A stretch of DNA of 60,000 nucleotides from Takakia lepidozioides (GCA_030704615.1 CM060731.1:6636001-6696000); one strand, 5' to 3'; shown: positions 1-12,687, numbered from the stretch's first letter. The notes: generated from the letters alone by a model not told the origin. A program made the numbers and translations.

Positions 1-102
1 CAGGAGGACTTTGGCCCACCGATGATTGGCACCCCTGGTTGGGCATATCATCATGTTGATACAGGATTGGATGCTGTAAACACCAAAAAAGCAGTCAAGT
101 AA
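1..102 (+). CDS. Possible last exon of an upstream plus-strand gene (partial)
   Basis: From base 1 an open frame runs 33 codons to a TAA at 100-102 and reads like a protein tail (it contains GPPMIGTPGWAYHH and ends NTKKAVK). There is no splice site or homology I can recognise, and the window edge hides everything upstream. It may be a terminal exon or chance. Confidence 0.25.
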   Translation, partial: QEDFGPPMIGTPGWAYHHVDTGLDAVNTKKAVK

Positions 103-818
103 AGGCAATCTGGTAACAAAGATACACCTCTTCACTCACTGTCTCTCTGAGTGAGTGAGATAGAATCAACAACTACAAGGTCAAGGCTTACAATCCTCAA
201 GGCCTTTTGCCATGTATACTTGCCTCATCTGAGAGAGAAGAAAGGCCCAAATGCGTTGCCTCCCATTAAGTGCACTTTAAGACCTTGTTCTCTGTTGTTC
301 CAGGTGCTAGGGACACTACAAGAAGAGAGTGTCACCATCATGGAAAGCCCAGTACTCGTTTAGTATTGCCATGATGACTCAATAAGAGAAGCTCACCATC
401 AGTAAGACAGCAACAAGCTAGGACAAGCGTGCTTTAAGATGTTCTTGAGGATTTTGAGCACAACGCTCCTCAAATAAAAGGTGCGTGTTTACTTTCCAAC
501 GTATCAAATGCTGTGCAGAAATGATCTGCGTTGGAAATGGCCTAATTGAGCTGGGAGTTCGGGCCCACCCAACATGAATTGCTTTGTTTAAACAATGGCA
601 AGCACTTTCATCATATCCTCAATGATAAAACACACTAACCCCATACAGAGAGGTGCCTTGCTATTCTCCAGAGTATAGGAACAACATTCTTCATAACACT
701 ACCCTCACTCATCCATAGGCCACCAAAAGCACCACAAAACAGAGTCTCAGAATCTCAACTTCTCAACACATGTCAGAATAATCTTTAAGACCTCCATGAC
801 ATCTGTATCATTACTTTT
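103..818. other. Intergenic interval
   Basis: This stretch lies between the possible exon at the window edge and the stop codon of the minus-strand cyclophilin gene. It should contain that gene's 3' untranslated region. A 70-codon plus-strand open frame at 151-363 has no recognisable motif. I see no other structure. Confidence 0.5.
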
Positions 819-3800
819 CTAGAGTTCGCCGCTGTCAACTATCACACAGGGCTTAAGGGGCCGGTCGGATCTGTCTGTCTTCTGATTCTCAATCTTTTCC
901 AACACATCTGCACCTTCCAAAACTTGGCCAAACACCACATGTTTGCCGTTCAACCACTTCGTCTGCACATCAACATGCGCTCACCATCATGACATTGTCT
1001 CTGCCCAGCCAAAGCAAGCAACTCATCTTGGGGGTGGAGGGAAAGACATGAGGGGGGCCCACCACGGCTGTGGTGAGAGGAAGCTTCAAAGAGCACATGT
1101 GGCATCATTATGTAACAAGAGGAAAGGAAGAGGAAAGGAAGAGGAAAATCTATACCTCTGCAGTGCAAATAAAAAACTGGCTGCCATTAGTATTAGGTCC
1201 TGCATTTGCCATGCTCAGAACACCATATCCCTCATGTGTCACTGCACACAATTGATCCACAAGTCAGTCAGACACATCGCATGAAGCCAACGTTGTGTTG
1301 ATACGGATACACCCAATGCTCCTCTAGATAAAACTATTATTACTGCTGTAACTTGGCACCACAGGTGAGATAAGAGCTAAAGGAAATCCTCAGAAAAAGA
1401 AAAGTACCGAAGGATCCGTTTTAAAGGCCTGCAATTTTAGAAAATGATGACTAGGAACAGATAAGTGAAATTTTTGCTGCAAATGCCCTGCAAAGGTTGT
1501 AGCTTGAGTGAACACCACTAGTCAACTGCCATGCTGGTATAGTCAAGATAGAACTATCAACCTAAAATATTCAGCTCAAATATTATCCACAAAATTATCT
1601 TGAAAACAATAAACACTGTACTCACGCTTGAAATTTTCATCCTTGAACTTCTCGCCATAGATGCTCTTGCCACCAGTACCCTGCGTGTCAATAGCAAATG
1701 ATTTATTTTTAATTATTGAAGTTGAATCATCAGCTTCCACAACAGTAAAAAAATCCTGCGCATAAGAAACTGAGAAGCTTGTGAAGCAACATGATGTACC
1801 AGCAGGTGACTGGAAGGTTTGGGCACATACATTGCCCTTGGTGAAGTCGCCACCCTGAAGCATGAAACCCTTAATCACACGATGAAAAGCAGAGCCTTTG
1901 TACCCAAACCCCTGTTCACCTGTGCACATAACAAACATTTGGAAGGCCCCTCAAAGGGCAGATTAGCTCATTGATATATGTATGCAAGGATGGAGCCTCA
2001 AACTGCATAGTCTTGTGATGTTTTAATGCCAGTATGCAGAAGGCGCAGTTTTCTGAACCTAATTTTTCCAAAAACTGAAAACAAAAGACTATCAGACCTG
2101 CAGGAAAGTATCTAGAAAAACAGCTGCCTTGAGAATGGTAGAAAGCCTGCACTGCCATGCAACGAAGATACTATCTGTCCTTTCTGAGTCTACCCAGTTA
2201 CTGCTTCAGGCATAAATAGTACATACCTGTACAGAGGGCACGGAAGTTATCAGCAGTCACAGGAACATCATCCCCAAACAATCCAATGACAATGCGGCCT
2301 GCTGGCTCCTCCCCAATCTTGATGTCAAAGTAGCACTGGGTCGTCACCTTTGACTGAGGTTTCTCTAGTTGTGCACTGCCCTGAACAATTCAACTAGTCA
2401 GTCTCCACCTCCATCTCTGCATTTTTCTGTACGTGTATGTCTGTCCCATCTATATCCCCTCAGTGCAACACAGTGGCACTGGCTACACACAAACTTCAGC
2501 ACATACCCACAATACCGATAGATTGCTACAGTCATTACAGGAGGTACCTCATATTTGTCAGAGAAGACAAGTACAAAAGTGTGTTCTTGGGAGAGCGAAA
2601 AAGAAGACTAACAGGGGCCACAGGAAGGCATTCTCCATAGGATTCTCAAACTACAAAATCAAAAATCAGATAGCGAACTAAAATGGTCCTCATGCTATCC
2701 AGAATTCAAGCCTTTCTACTCTTTGAACTATTGTCACTGACCTGTACAAGCTTACATGCACAGGTGAAAAGGAGATAGATGGAGAAGAATCTAAGCATTT
2801 AATTTGTCCTTGGGGCCATAAACCCTCCAACACAATCTATCCAGGAAGGTAGGAAGGGACTAGGAAGACTACCGTGGGACCACCCAATCACCACAGGAAG
2901 GCTCCTCCAGAAATGGGACTTACTCCACTGATGAAATTGGTTCTCGCCCTCCAGAATTTGAAGACAGCGTGACAGCCTCTGTACTAGAAACATGACAGAA
3001 GTGTGTTGGATGCACAGCAAAATGTACCCCAGAACAAAGGGATCAGTTACCTGAGCCATTGACCTGGTGGTTGACTGACGCCAGTTGACCTGAGAAACTG
3101 ATGGTGATTGTGAAACACGAATTTGCTGAGAACCAGCTTGAAAACACCTGGATGACAGGCCGACTGTTGCCTGCTTCTCGACAGACACACCTGCAGAGCA
3201 CATCTGCAGCCTGGTGGACGTAGTGCGTGTCAATCGACATCTGTACACTGACACCTTAGAAGCAAAGTTGCCCTGCACACATCCTCAGCCCCCACCGTCT
3301 TATTAATACAAGACACGATTGTGCAATTGTAGAAAAGTTTGGTGAGGAACCACTCGTCCTGCAACGACGTATTTCCTCCCGCTTGATCATCGAGACGAAA
3401 ACTTAAAAGTTGAGGGTGCCGAGGAAAAAATGAAACCCATTCTTTCAGGAAATTGGAAGAATGTACTTGCATAATCCGTCCTTTCCGACAGTTAGGAGCG
3501 GAAAGAGAACAACCATATATGAACGATCGTAGGAAGAGGCACCATGGTGAGTCCAGAAGGAAATGTGACACGCAGGAACCCATTCATTTTATAAGACGAC
3601 ATTTTTCTCTATAACACCGAACTGCGACGACATCAGTGTCGAAACATCGTCCGCAGACTGCCATAAGCTGACGCGATGAGATACCAAAAAGGACAAGCTT
3701 GTCCTTCCCACTCATAGGATAGACAAGTGACTGTACTTATGGCAACCCACATTCACTTGGCAACACCGAATGCAGCATTCAAAGAGGATAATCGGCACAA

Positions 3801-3872
3801 GCAAAGAGGAAACCATTCCAACAGTGTACTCACAATGGTGCTCATGCTAGTGCTCATGCTGCATGCCGCCAT
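819..3872 (-). CDS. Plastid stromal cyclophilin (peptidyl-prolyl cis-trans isomerase), 7 exons
   Basis: I placed seven coding exons by GT-AG sites and homology: 3834-3872, 3051-3272, 2227-2353, 1831-1919, 1626-1680, 1156-1241 and 819-962. They total 762 nt, exactly 253 codons plus TAG. The first ~87 residues are rich in Ser, Thr and Arg with few acidic residues, like a plastid transit peptide. The cyclophilin fold follows, with [16 protein letters not shown], the active-site Arg in [15 protein letters not shown], the [14 protein letters not shown] block, and [16 protein letters not shown]. It ends in [26 protein letters not shown] and the [12 protein letters not shown] tail resemble the chloroplast ROC4/CYP20-3 type, which works in the stroma in redox-linked folding. 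The ATG at 3872 opens a 13-codon exon ending at a GTGAGT donor. RNA support would settle the first exon; the rest is firm. Confidence 0.93.
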
Positions 3873-5348
3873 CGCACTCCCGCCCTAGTTTGCCTCTCTC
3901 CTTCAGTCTCCTCCTGCTGGGTGATGGGCAAGCGATGGCGGTGTTCGCTAGAGACAAATGCAAATAGTTCCGCCCTCAGAAGGTAGGCCGGCAATCACTA
4001 GGGCTTTAATCGACGGCTACCACGCAACAACAGAAGAATGATGCCTAGTATTCTCTTCTTTTATCTTCTCGTCCTCCGGAGATCGACCCGTCTGTTGTTG
4101 AAGGATGAAAAGACAACATGAAGCTCCGTTGGGCATGTCGCTTCATGACCTCTTTTTCAGTGCGCATTCACAGAGAACCGAGCATTTCATCGTGCACCTT
4201 TTCTTCCAAGCAGGGTGTGGACTGTGGACTTTGGATACCACCAAAGAATCTTCTGTCTACCAAAAATTGATGCAACTGGAGTTGTTTACTGCCGATCAAT
4301 GCAATGAATCCAATCTAAGCTTGATCCATTTACTTGGAACTGGTATGCAATTTCGTCCCTTGGCAGTGTTCCATGAGCCTTGTGCTTGGCGTCTGGTGGT
4401 GAGGTTACTCTGAAAGAGATTAATTTTTCCTCTCGTTTTTTAAGGGACCTAGAGTCTCGTGTTCTCGTTCACATGCTTTGTTCGTCCTTCCTTCGTCGTC
4501 TGGACAAAGAACCTCTTCCCGGTGTCATTAGGGAGCAATCACACCCAGGTGTTTCCTTACTGACCGAAAAAAAGGAAAAAAGAAAAAAAAACATCAAGTG
4601 TCACCTTAGGCGTCCCCAAGATTATCAGAGGACTGTCCGCCTTCAACTCTGTTTTGTTCAGATTCTTAAAAGCATTGCAACTAACATCTCCATCCTCTTA
4701 ATTAGAACAGTGTGGCTGACCATGCCACAATGTACTGTTGGGTATGCAGTACTAGAAGTGTCACCTGAGGCGTCCCCAAGATTATCAGAGGACTGTCCGC
4801 CTTCAACTCTGTTTTGTTCAGATTCTTAAAAGCATTGCAACTGACATCTCCATCCTCTTAATTAGAACTGTGTGGCTGACCATGCCCCGATGTACTGTTG
4901 GGTATGCAGTACTAGGAAATATTGTGAGGTCACAAAGCAAGATTTTTCCATCGCCCATGACTTTGGCCAAGGGCATTGAGATGTTGGTGCAAGCTCTGGC
5001 CGACTCTACGAACCCCACAGTCAGCCCAGAAGCTTTCTGACGAAATAAACTCATGTTCGACACTGTCTTGCGCTCGACATTCTGCCCTTGACCTCTCTCC
5101 TGTGTGCGCATGCCAACCAGGCAAGGATTTCCACTACAACAAAGTCTGAAAAATGAGGTAACTGGCCAGGGCTGATTGTTGCTTTAAGTTGAACCCACAG
5201 AATGCCTGGTAATTGAATATATAATGCCCCTCCTGAAAGCACCATTGCACATTTTCTGTGTGCAAGATGAACAATTCAAGAGCTTCCCCTGACAGAATGA
5301 ACCAAATCACAGGTAGAAACTTTTCTATGATGTGCAACCGACATTACC
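3873..5348. other. Intergenic interval: cyclophilin upstream region and SET-gene 3' side
   Basis: This separates the cyclophilin ATG (3872) from the stop of the next minus-strand gene (5351-5349). It should hold the cyclophilin promoter and 5' leader and the SET gene's 3' untranslated region. I see no clear TATA box. Open frames on both strands lack family motifs. The only clear structure is the 160-bp tandem duplication listed separately. Confidence 0.5.
4596..4915. repeat. Two-copy tandem duplication, 160-bp unit
   Basis: 4596-4755 and 4756-4915 are head-to-tail copies of the same 160-bp unit and differ at only a few bases (for example CACCTTAGG versus CACCTGAGG, and CATGCCACAA versus CATGCCCCGA). 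An A-rich tract, 4568-4592, lies just before the first copy. Confidence 0.95.
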
Positions 5349-8300
5349 TTACTTGAGGTTAGGGACATAGGAACCACTGCAGGGAGCCAGTGCATTATTT
5401 GGTAACTGGTTAATCATGTCCACTATTGCTGCCAACGCGTTTCTCAGTATCTCCTGCTCAATCTGCAGCAGCTGAGTAGCCACTCTCTTCTTTGGATTCA
5501 TGGTGGCATCTTCAAGCTGCAGATAACATCAGCCAAGTGTTAACAACTATCCCACAAACTCTGCAGATACTGATCTCACCAGAGTTGATGCCTCCAATCA
5601 AGCCATAAATATTGCTACACTGACTGCACCCTACTGAATTTGCTCATGTGGTGGAGGACATTATTTTAAACCAAATCTGGATAAAACAATTTGTCCCAGC
5701 ACAAGCAACCATAGCAGATGCCAAAACACACCCAATCTACCCTGTGAGTAGCATGTGAGCTCACGTCTTCAGTGCCTGAGGTGCGATAGCCTGCAAGACG
5801 CCTGCGAAAATAGCTGGCCAGTTGATCCAGCACTGCTCTTTCGTTGCATGGACTCACCTGCACATCACCCATAATCAACAATGCCGCTGGTAAAGAACCC
5901 ACAACCTCCTGTTTCCCTTCTGTATACCAACATTGCTTAAGGGCAAACCTGTCTGAATAAAGCCAGAGTCCAAGGAGGAGTAGACTGGTCCTTGGAAGAT
6001 GGCAGCATCACCTACTTTAACATAATGCTTGAATAACGCTCTCTGCATTAAGATGTGAATCCACAAGGGTAAACACTCACAGGACAAACAGGCCCCTGAG
6101 CAAAGATGACAGACTCCATCTCAAACGGGTCAGACAAATTGCCGAGTCGCATGTACGGGAGCATATCCAACATCGCTTCCTTTTCCTTGCCCTTGTAAAT
6201 CTGTTTACCCCCACACCATGCAATGGTCACATGACAAATGGGACAACTGTTGCAGGAACTCACCTACGAAACCTGTCACATCCTTGCAGCAGTCACGTAG
6301 ATGGTCAGAATCCATTGGCTGTGACTGGCAATAACTACTTATTCTTCCAAAGGCCACAAGCTAGTACCAAGATGCCCGATGATTGCCCAGTTTTAGACCC
6401 GAGTCTCTAGCAAGTAACCACAATATTCCTTAGATTTTTTTTACAGCATCTCCAAGGCTACCAACCACCCAACCTCCCACCTCACCCCGACACTCCTCCC
6501 CCTCCACCACGACACTCTAAAGGAGACCGAAAGGGACTCATGAGTGTTACCTGGAAAGTCTGGACGGTCAAGCGGTTGTTCCTTTGTACGATGCTTCGCT
6601 TTTGCTGATAAAGAGGATCGGTGGTATCCAATGAAGCCTTCAGACATCAACAATTGAAACACAAGTTCACATTAAAGATCGTATTAATGAGAGAGTCACA
6701 AGGCCAGGACATTTGTTGTAATACTTTGTGAGAGGATAAACTGGTGAGAGACAACAGGTATGAGGATGTGTCATGGTTTGTCTGAAATTCCTCACCCTGA
6801 GCAATAATTTTCTGCACTTCTCCAAACATTGCAACTTGTTTAAGGAGCTCACCTATTGGGCACTAATACCAGCACATATAGCAGAGTGTTACCTCAACTG
6901 AAAGCCGGTCGTAAGGATTATCTTTGTCAACAAATCCGTAGTTCAGCAATAACCTTGTATTTGGCTGTGGCCCACACCTGCCATCCCCCAATATTGTGTT
7001 GCCCCATCACTGCCAAACTTTTCTCCGTGCCTACTGCATGCCCCCTTACAATGTCTAGAGTTAATGGACCAGCCAGAACCGCTCTCTTTGATCTGTCATA
7101 TGAAGCAATGCACCTAGCCAACCTATAGAAAGATGAGGAGGGCATACCAGACAACGATGGGTTCACCAGCAGAATAGGAACGATCCACCTCCAGCTGCAC
7201 AAAGTCACCTACCGCCTTCAGCATTGCTCTGCAGTTGCTGCGGTATGCAAGTAGTGGTGGACCTAGTGGAACCAACGCGAACCGCCTAGCCAGACTCACA
7301 CCCTGCAACCATGACCATACCCTCAGCTTGCATCAACACCCTTGCATTCTACCTGGGAGACGACATAGAGAGGTTTTGAAATCCAAACTTAAAAACAAGT
7401 GCAAAACACCAGCCCTGCACTTGAGAAATGGGACAACAATTCAAAACATACCTGCAAATGGACAACACAGGATTGAACAGCCACAAAAGCTTGTTTGAAG
7501 ATCTCAAATGAGAAAGCCTCCGTGGGAAGATCAAAAGGATATTCCTGTTTATAAAACCAACCCTGACATGTCAGCGATTAATGATCGAACTTTCGTGCAT
7601 GGGCAGGACAGAAGATTATAAGTTGGAGGAGAGGTTCAAGACACTTCGTAAAAACAACATGAGGTCTGTGGAGACACCTTGAACAAGGAGCCAGCCATGA
7701 ACCACACAGTGTCAAGCTCCTCATACTCGCGTTTAATTCCAGCCAACCTTTCCAGAACCACCTCCTGTGTGACACATGTTCACAAGTTGGCTGTCAATAC
7801 CCTAAAATGGAATGACAATCTATCTCGAGATCTGCAGATTTATATTGTGCCCCTGCAAAAGAAGCAACTCAAAAAATTCTCTCCAAGATATTGATACACT
7901 GGAAGAAAGCACCAGGTTCTATTAACAACTTGCTTTGAATATACCTTCATGGGACTTCCAGTTAAGTAGTCATTTAGCTCCTCTTGAGACCACAGCAAGG
8001 GCGTTTCAACGGCAAGCTGTCCCCTTCCTCGTTGCCTGTCAAGTTCACGGATGTAGGGGTACCAGTAGGACTCTTTCCCTCGTTTTTTCTCGTACATAAG
8101 ATAAAGTGCTAGGCATGCAAGTTCTGATAATTTGTTTGTGGTCAACAGCTCGGCTGCAGTAAACGCACAAGCCACATAGTAGAGTTATGCACCACAGCTC
8201 CGATGCAATTCCTCAGGTCACAACCTTTGGCAATAGCCCACCACATCTCTGGCATGAACCTATTTCAAAAATTATAAATCGTGTAAGCAGCAATATGAAA

Positions 8301-8969
8301 AAATCTTGCTCCACCAAGCAATTGAATAATTCAGGGGCATAACTGACCTATTGTTTCATCCCCCAGTACCCTCTCCAGTGTCACAACTAATGACTTGGGC
8401 ACAGCCAGCGCCACTTCACCTGGCTACACCCACCCAACGGCAAGCAGCTCAGACTAGGGTACACCAATTGTCGTATGGACGCAATGATGTCCAGAGGAGC
8501 AACGAGTGTACGCACTGATACGAGGAGCAATCCCTGTTAAGCTAAGTTATTATACCTGAAGATCCTGGCTGGCCACTATACAGTGGATAGGCTTGCCGTT
8601 GCCACCATGCGAGGACCCTTCAGCCAATGCGACTTTGCATTCAGGGAGCCCTTGCTCATGCATCCATTGTTTCAAATCAATGCCACCCTCGTGCTGCTGC
8701 TTCCTACTCTGCACCGTTTCCTGCCCATCCTGCTGGTAAATATCCGCTGTTGTGAGCGTGCCCAAGGAGCACGCATGCACACGAGCGCGCCTTCTAGCAC
8801 TGGCACACGGCACCTTGCGCAACGCCAAGCTCCGCAACCAAAAGCGTCGAGATGAGTCCAGCTTCACTGCACCCCTGCTGCCATTCCTTCTAGAGCAACA
8901 GCTGCTCGCAGCCTGCATCCTTACGCTGCCATAGCTGACCCCCAAGGCCCCAGCTACAGCAGCTGGCAT
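5349..8969 (-). CDS. Plastid SET-domain protein methyltransferase, Rubisco-LSMT-like family, 11 exons
   Basis: Eleven exons fit GT-AG sites and family homology: 8556-8969, 8348-8423, 7945-8153, 7678-7764, 7452-7544, 7148-7302, 6893-6977, 6551-6637, 6081-6200, 5765-5857 and 5349-5516. Total 1,587 nt, 528 codons plus TAA. The N-terminus is Ser/Arg rich and looks like a plastid transit peptide. Conserved blocks follow in order: LPECKVALAEG, LALYLMYEKK, YPYIRELDRQRGRGQLAVE, LDTVWFMAGSLF, LARRFALVPLGPPLLAY, GEPIVVW, LLLNYGFVDKDNPYD, and a C-terminal Rubisco-substrate-binding-like region ending SGSYVPNLK. This matches the land-plant family that I recall as Arabidopsis AT3G07670/AT5G14260. The usual SET Asn-His motif is replaced by YRSNC, while the NYGF tyrosine block is kept, so activity is uncertain. 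The substrate is unknown. Start chosen as the first ATG of the transit-peptide frame. Confidence 0.92.
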
Positions 8970-9538
8970 CGTGGCTATCTCCAGGCCAATTCTTGCCAGA
9001 CCAGAGCTCACAGACGGAAAAAATTCTGGGGGAAGATGGGTATTGCTTTACTTTCCCCCGAACCAAGATGCACCCCACAACATCAACGAATCCTGCAGGA
9101 AAAGTATGGGAACTGCTACATTCTTGCCTAACCCAAGAATGCTGAGCCCCCCGGCAACTCAAGAACGAGGATGGGTATGTACTGCCGGAATTCAAAGAGA
9201 CGAAAGAACGCCCAGAATCCAGGACAGAACAACGGGATAGGATAGGGTAGCATTCCCCACTTTTTGTCAACATCCCCACACCTTGCCAGTTCCACCCTCT
9301 GTAACATGCTCCTTGGAATCCACAGAAATTGCACAGGCACATTACAAGGCAAACCGTCGTCTCTCCATCACGACAATTGCTCCATCGTGCGCTCCCCTCA
9401 AGACGTGTGGCAGCTTCTAATTAGCAAATCTCTCTTACAACTTTGGGCCAGGTTTCATGAATCGGCCTGTAGCCCTCATAACCGTCCAGGAAGCGTTTGC
9501 TTCCATCACGCGTCTGAGAAAAGTCTTGCAATATGTAC
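8970..9538. other. Upstream region of the SET gene
   Basis: This holds the presumed promoter and 5' leader of the minus-strand SET gene. Open frames here on both strands show no known motif. I see no clear TATA box and no repeat structure. Confidence 0.45.
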
Positions 9539-9741
9539 TACCGTAGTACCTTGGCAATTTCGACACAAATTTTAATATTTCAAAGATTGTTGAAAATTTT
9601 GGAAATTTATTTTGTGAAATTAAGTACATTTGTGAATGATAATAAAGCATCTTTAAGAATATTCCACATGTTGAAATGAAATTCTCAAAATAAAATAAAT
9701 TTTCGATAGATGATTGTTGATCTTGCCAAGGTACTACGGTA
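9539..9741. mobile_element. 203-bp MITE with perfect terminal inverted repeats
   Basis: The left end (TACCGTAGTACCTTGGCA at 9539) is exactly the reverse complement of the right end (ending at 9741), a perfect 18-bp inverted repeat. The interior is AT-rich with no coding capacity. The outermost bases are TA on both sides, so TA could be the target duplication and CCGTAGTACC the true terminus. That would suit a Stowaway/Tc1-mariner-type or similar MITE. The superfamily is inferred. Confidence 0.85.
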
Positions 9742-10660
9742 ATGTTCCCCGAAGGTCTACAACAGTGTTGTGCAGATTTACACGGAGGATAAATCAGGGT
9801 AAGGGTAAATGATCTACCCGGGTTGGCCGATTTCATTTACCCTTACACTTACCATTCAAACGGGTAAATAATCTGAGATACCGGAACACTTACCCGTCTG
9901 AAGTAACAAATTTCCATATACCCTTTACCTACAGGTAAATATAAATTTTTGGAGAGTAAATAGCAAAAGGATAAATAAAAAACTCTTCTTCATCCCTTCA
10001 TAAGAGGCCTTTACTCAAGGGCCCTTGTGCTGCAAGCATCCTCCCTCTATCACCATCTCCAAGGGCGTACCATTATCATGCACCATATATGGGGGGCATA
10101 CCATTGTCCCACACCACTGTAAGGGCTATGTATCCCAATTCATTTGGCCAGTTTTGGACAAAGCTTTTGGGGTTGTGTCAAGAGTCACTTTGCTTACTTA
10201 GAGTTCACTCGTGCATGGTCTTATTTGGCTTTGTTTGATTATTATCTTTGGTGTGAAGAAACACGATCATCCCTCACATTATTCACAACATATGATACAA
10301 TCAGCCTTATACTAAACCAAACAATAGACCAAAAATTGATGACCTTAATTAATTAGTTATATTTTTTGAATTGAGCATAACAAAAAAACAAGTGTCCCTT
10401 GTTCGGTTTTTTTTTTTTTAAAACCTATATATCCTTCAATATATCCTTCATTTATCCGACAAATATAGAAAGGATAAATCATTTATCCTTACCCGATATT
10501 TATCCTTACACCGGTCAAACTTACCATTGGCCTTTACTTTTTATCCGTAGAATAAATAAATGGACATAAATAATTTACCCTTGTCCGGAGGATAAATAAT
10601 CTTCTGATTTCTACTTATCCTTACCCGGAGACTAAGCACAAATCTATTTGCCCACACAAC
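9742..10660. repeat. AT-rich region packed with GGATAAAT / GGGTAA motifs
   Basis: GGATAAAT, TTTATCC, GGGTAA and TTACCC occur many times in both orientations, especially near the two ends (9770-9960 and 10430-10640). A T-run lies near 10,409. A near-duplicate GGTCTACAAC(A/T)GTG lies at each side (about 9755 and 10667). This looks like a non-autonomous transposon with subterminal repeats, perhaps hAT-like. I find no coding sequence. Confidence 0.45.
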
Positions 10661-11049
10661 ACCGGTCTACAACTGTGATTACATCTAAAAATTGTCTCAC
10701 CTCCTAGGAAGATAGGCCAACTTGCAATCTTCTTTCTCCTCTTATGCTTTCCAGTTTCCACCAGTATTGTCCAGCATATAGGGTAGGCCCACCAATGTTC
10801 AATAGCCATGTCGTAATAATGGGTAGGGTAAGCCTTCGAGTGGAGGGGATTACTGAAATGAGCCCCACGACGAGGCAGTAGCCAAGTGGTGGGGCGAGTG
10901 TAGGTAATCCCCGACACGAAGAGGATTACCATGCACGAAGAATACACAGGGAACGCAGATGGAGCGCTGTTTGAGCCTTTGCCACGTCCTATTGTGTGTG
11001 TATATATATAAGACGCCAGCCGAAGATAGCGTAAATAAGAGCATCTTCC
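10661..11049. other. Non-coding spacer
   Basis: No gene is supported. A short GT/TA microsatellite (TGTGTGTGTATATATATA) lies near 10,995. A 163-codon minus-strand open frame across this stretch has no recognisable motif. Confidence 0.4.
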
Positions 11050-11330
11050 CCGTGTGGGTACCAGTGTTGGACTAGTATACGGTCTGAGGCCTGGTATCAA
11101 TATTAGTATCAATACTGATATTTGATACCATACCAGCCTAGTCTACGGCTGGGCAATACCCATGCTGATACCAAGATACGCACGTACAAATATTTGGAAG
11201 ATATGCATAGATACCATACCAGTTTGGTATAACATTCAGGTACCGATATTCATACCAATTTCCTGCAAGCCAACCTCCTCTCTTGCCTGGTATAAATCTG
11301 GTATGAATCTGTTGTCGATTAGGTGTTTGC
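11050..11330. repeat. GGTAT/ATACC subterminal repeats upstream of hAT copy 1
   Basis: GGTAT and its complement ATACC recur densely in both orientations (for example GATACCATACCAG and CTGGTATGAATCTG). hAT transposons carry such subterminal repeats as transposase-binding sites, and a hAT transposase remnant starts about 330 bp downstream on the plus strand. That this is the left end of that element is inferred. Confidence 0.5.
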
Positions 11331-11664
11331 TTCGTTTTTGAAGCTCGAGCTGCGACAACTAAGTACTAATCATAATATGTTTGATGTTTTGCTGGCCATC
11401 ACCCCTTCCTCCTCTTCAATGTTGTGTGGCTCCCGCATTTGTTCTTGATTGAGCCCCATATCTTGTACGTACTGGATCTTGAAGCTTTCATTTCCATGCA
11501 GGTTGAGGTTAGGGTTGTTTTTTTTGGTTGCTTGCTTTCAAGTATTCACGTCTCAAGTTGTTGCGTGTCTTGTTTTTGCAGCCCATGCCGAGGTGTGTTG
11601 CAATCATCTTGGTAGTGAGTAGACATGATAGGGTTCGTTGGAATCAAAATAGAAGTATGGATTT

Positions 11665-12687
11665 TTGCCTGGCTTTGATTTTGAGGAGCCTGATGGGGAG
11701 AGGGAAGAAATTACAATCACAGGTGTCACCAGTGGTTTTTTGCAACAGGAGGCGGACGTGGTAGAAGAGCCTCAACGGACAGAGGCCTTGAATGACAACA
11801 TTACTGCAGAGCAAGAAGCAATTTGGATGGTACAATATCTGAAGCTTGAAAAGAACCAGAAGTGGGCATCCTCATAATGGGACTGCACCACTTCACGATG
11901 CAGGCACAGCCGTGAACATCCAAGCTACACAAACCATGAGATGCATCATGTGTTATCCGGAGGGAGAAGCATCGAGTAACAACAGTAGAACCAAATCTCG
12001 GAAAGGTATTGTCTCCTACAATCCTTCCCATGGCATCACGAGCATGAAAAAACATATTGCTAATGAACATGGTGAAACTCTAGTGAGGTACAAACAACAG
12101 AAGAAAGCCTTAGATGAGGCTGCAAGTGGCGGCAGAATTGCAAGAAGAGGAAGGCAGTGACACCTATGGCCATTACGGAGTTTTTTGGTAGCCATAACCC
12201 ATACAAAGCCAATGACCCTGGTCAACAACGACTCATAGAGGATCTGGTCTTGTTCATAGCTAAAGGGTACATGCCATTATCTGTTGTGGAAAATCCATGG
12301 TTGAGGCGTCTTATAATGTGACAATGTGACAGAGTTCGATTTCCTACTCATAAGCAACTTGTCTGGGAGCATATCCCAGCCATGTTAGCCAAACTATGGA
12401 GCGTTATATGCTCCCATCCATTGTAAAATGTGCAACGGCCACTACATCATTTAATCTGTGGATTTCCAGAACAGGGTTTGACACATTTGCGCTCGTGATC
12501 AATTTTATCAACGAGGAGTGGGTTCCTTGTCATGTTACAATAGGACTGTTTGAAACTCCTGATACATCTGGAGCAGCCTTGGCAGAGCAAGTGAAGTCTC
12601 TTTTGGCTGAGTATCACCTAACAGATAAAATCATTGTTTATGTAAAGGATGAGGGCACAAATCTGAATACTCTTGCTTGTCGTGCGC
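11665..12687 (+). pseudogene. hAT-family transposase, BED zinc finger plus core, frameshifted and truncated
   Basis: Three frames must be combined. 11,665-11,877 gives an acidic N-terminus. 11,846-12,160 holds a BED-type finger (MRCIMCYPEG, then MKKHIANEHGE supplying the histidines). About 12,161-12,330 encodes AITEFFGSHNP and LSVVENPWLRRL, and 12,396-12,687 encodes FNLWISRTGFDTFALVINF and KIIVYVKDEGTNLNTLA. The order and motifs are those of hAT transposases. The C-terminal half, with the dimerisation domain, is missing because an LTR abuts at 12,688. At least two frameshifts and an in-frame stop near 12,320 rule out function. The second copy at 55.4 kb is diverged but clearly related. Confidence 0.85.

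Noticed and set aside
943-1284. Plus-strand 113-codon open frame
   Set aside because: It is antisense to two cyclophilin exons and an intron whose minus-strand coding is clear.
4380-4829. Plus-strand 149-codon open frame
   Set aside because: It spans the 160-bp tandem duplication and shows no domain; translation of a repeated non-coding unit.
8180-8280. Extra SET-gene exon encoding FMPEMWWAIAKGCDLRN
   Set aside because: It has no place in the family alignment and would break the phase between exons 2 and 3, which join cleanly without it.
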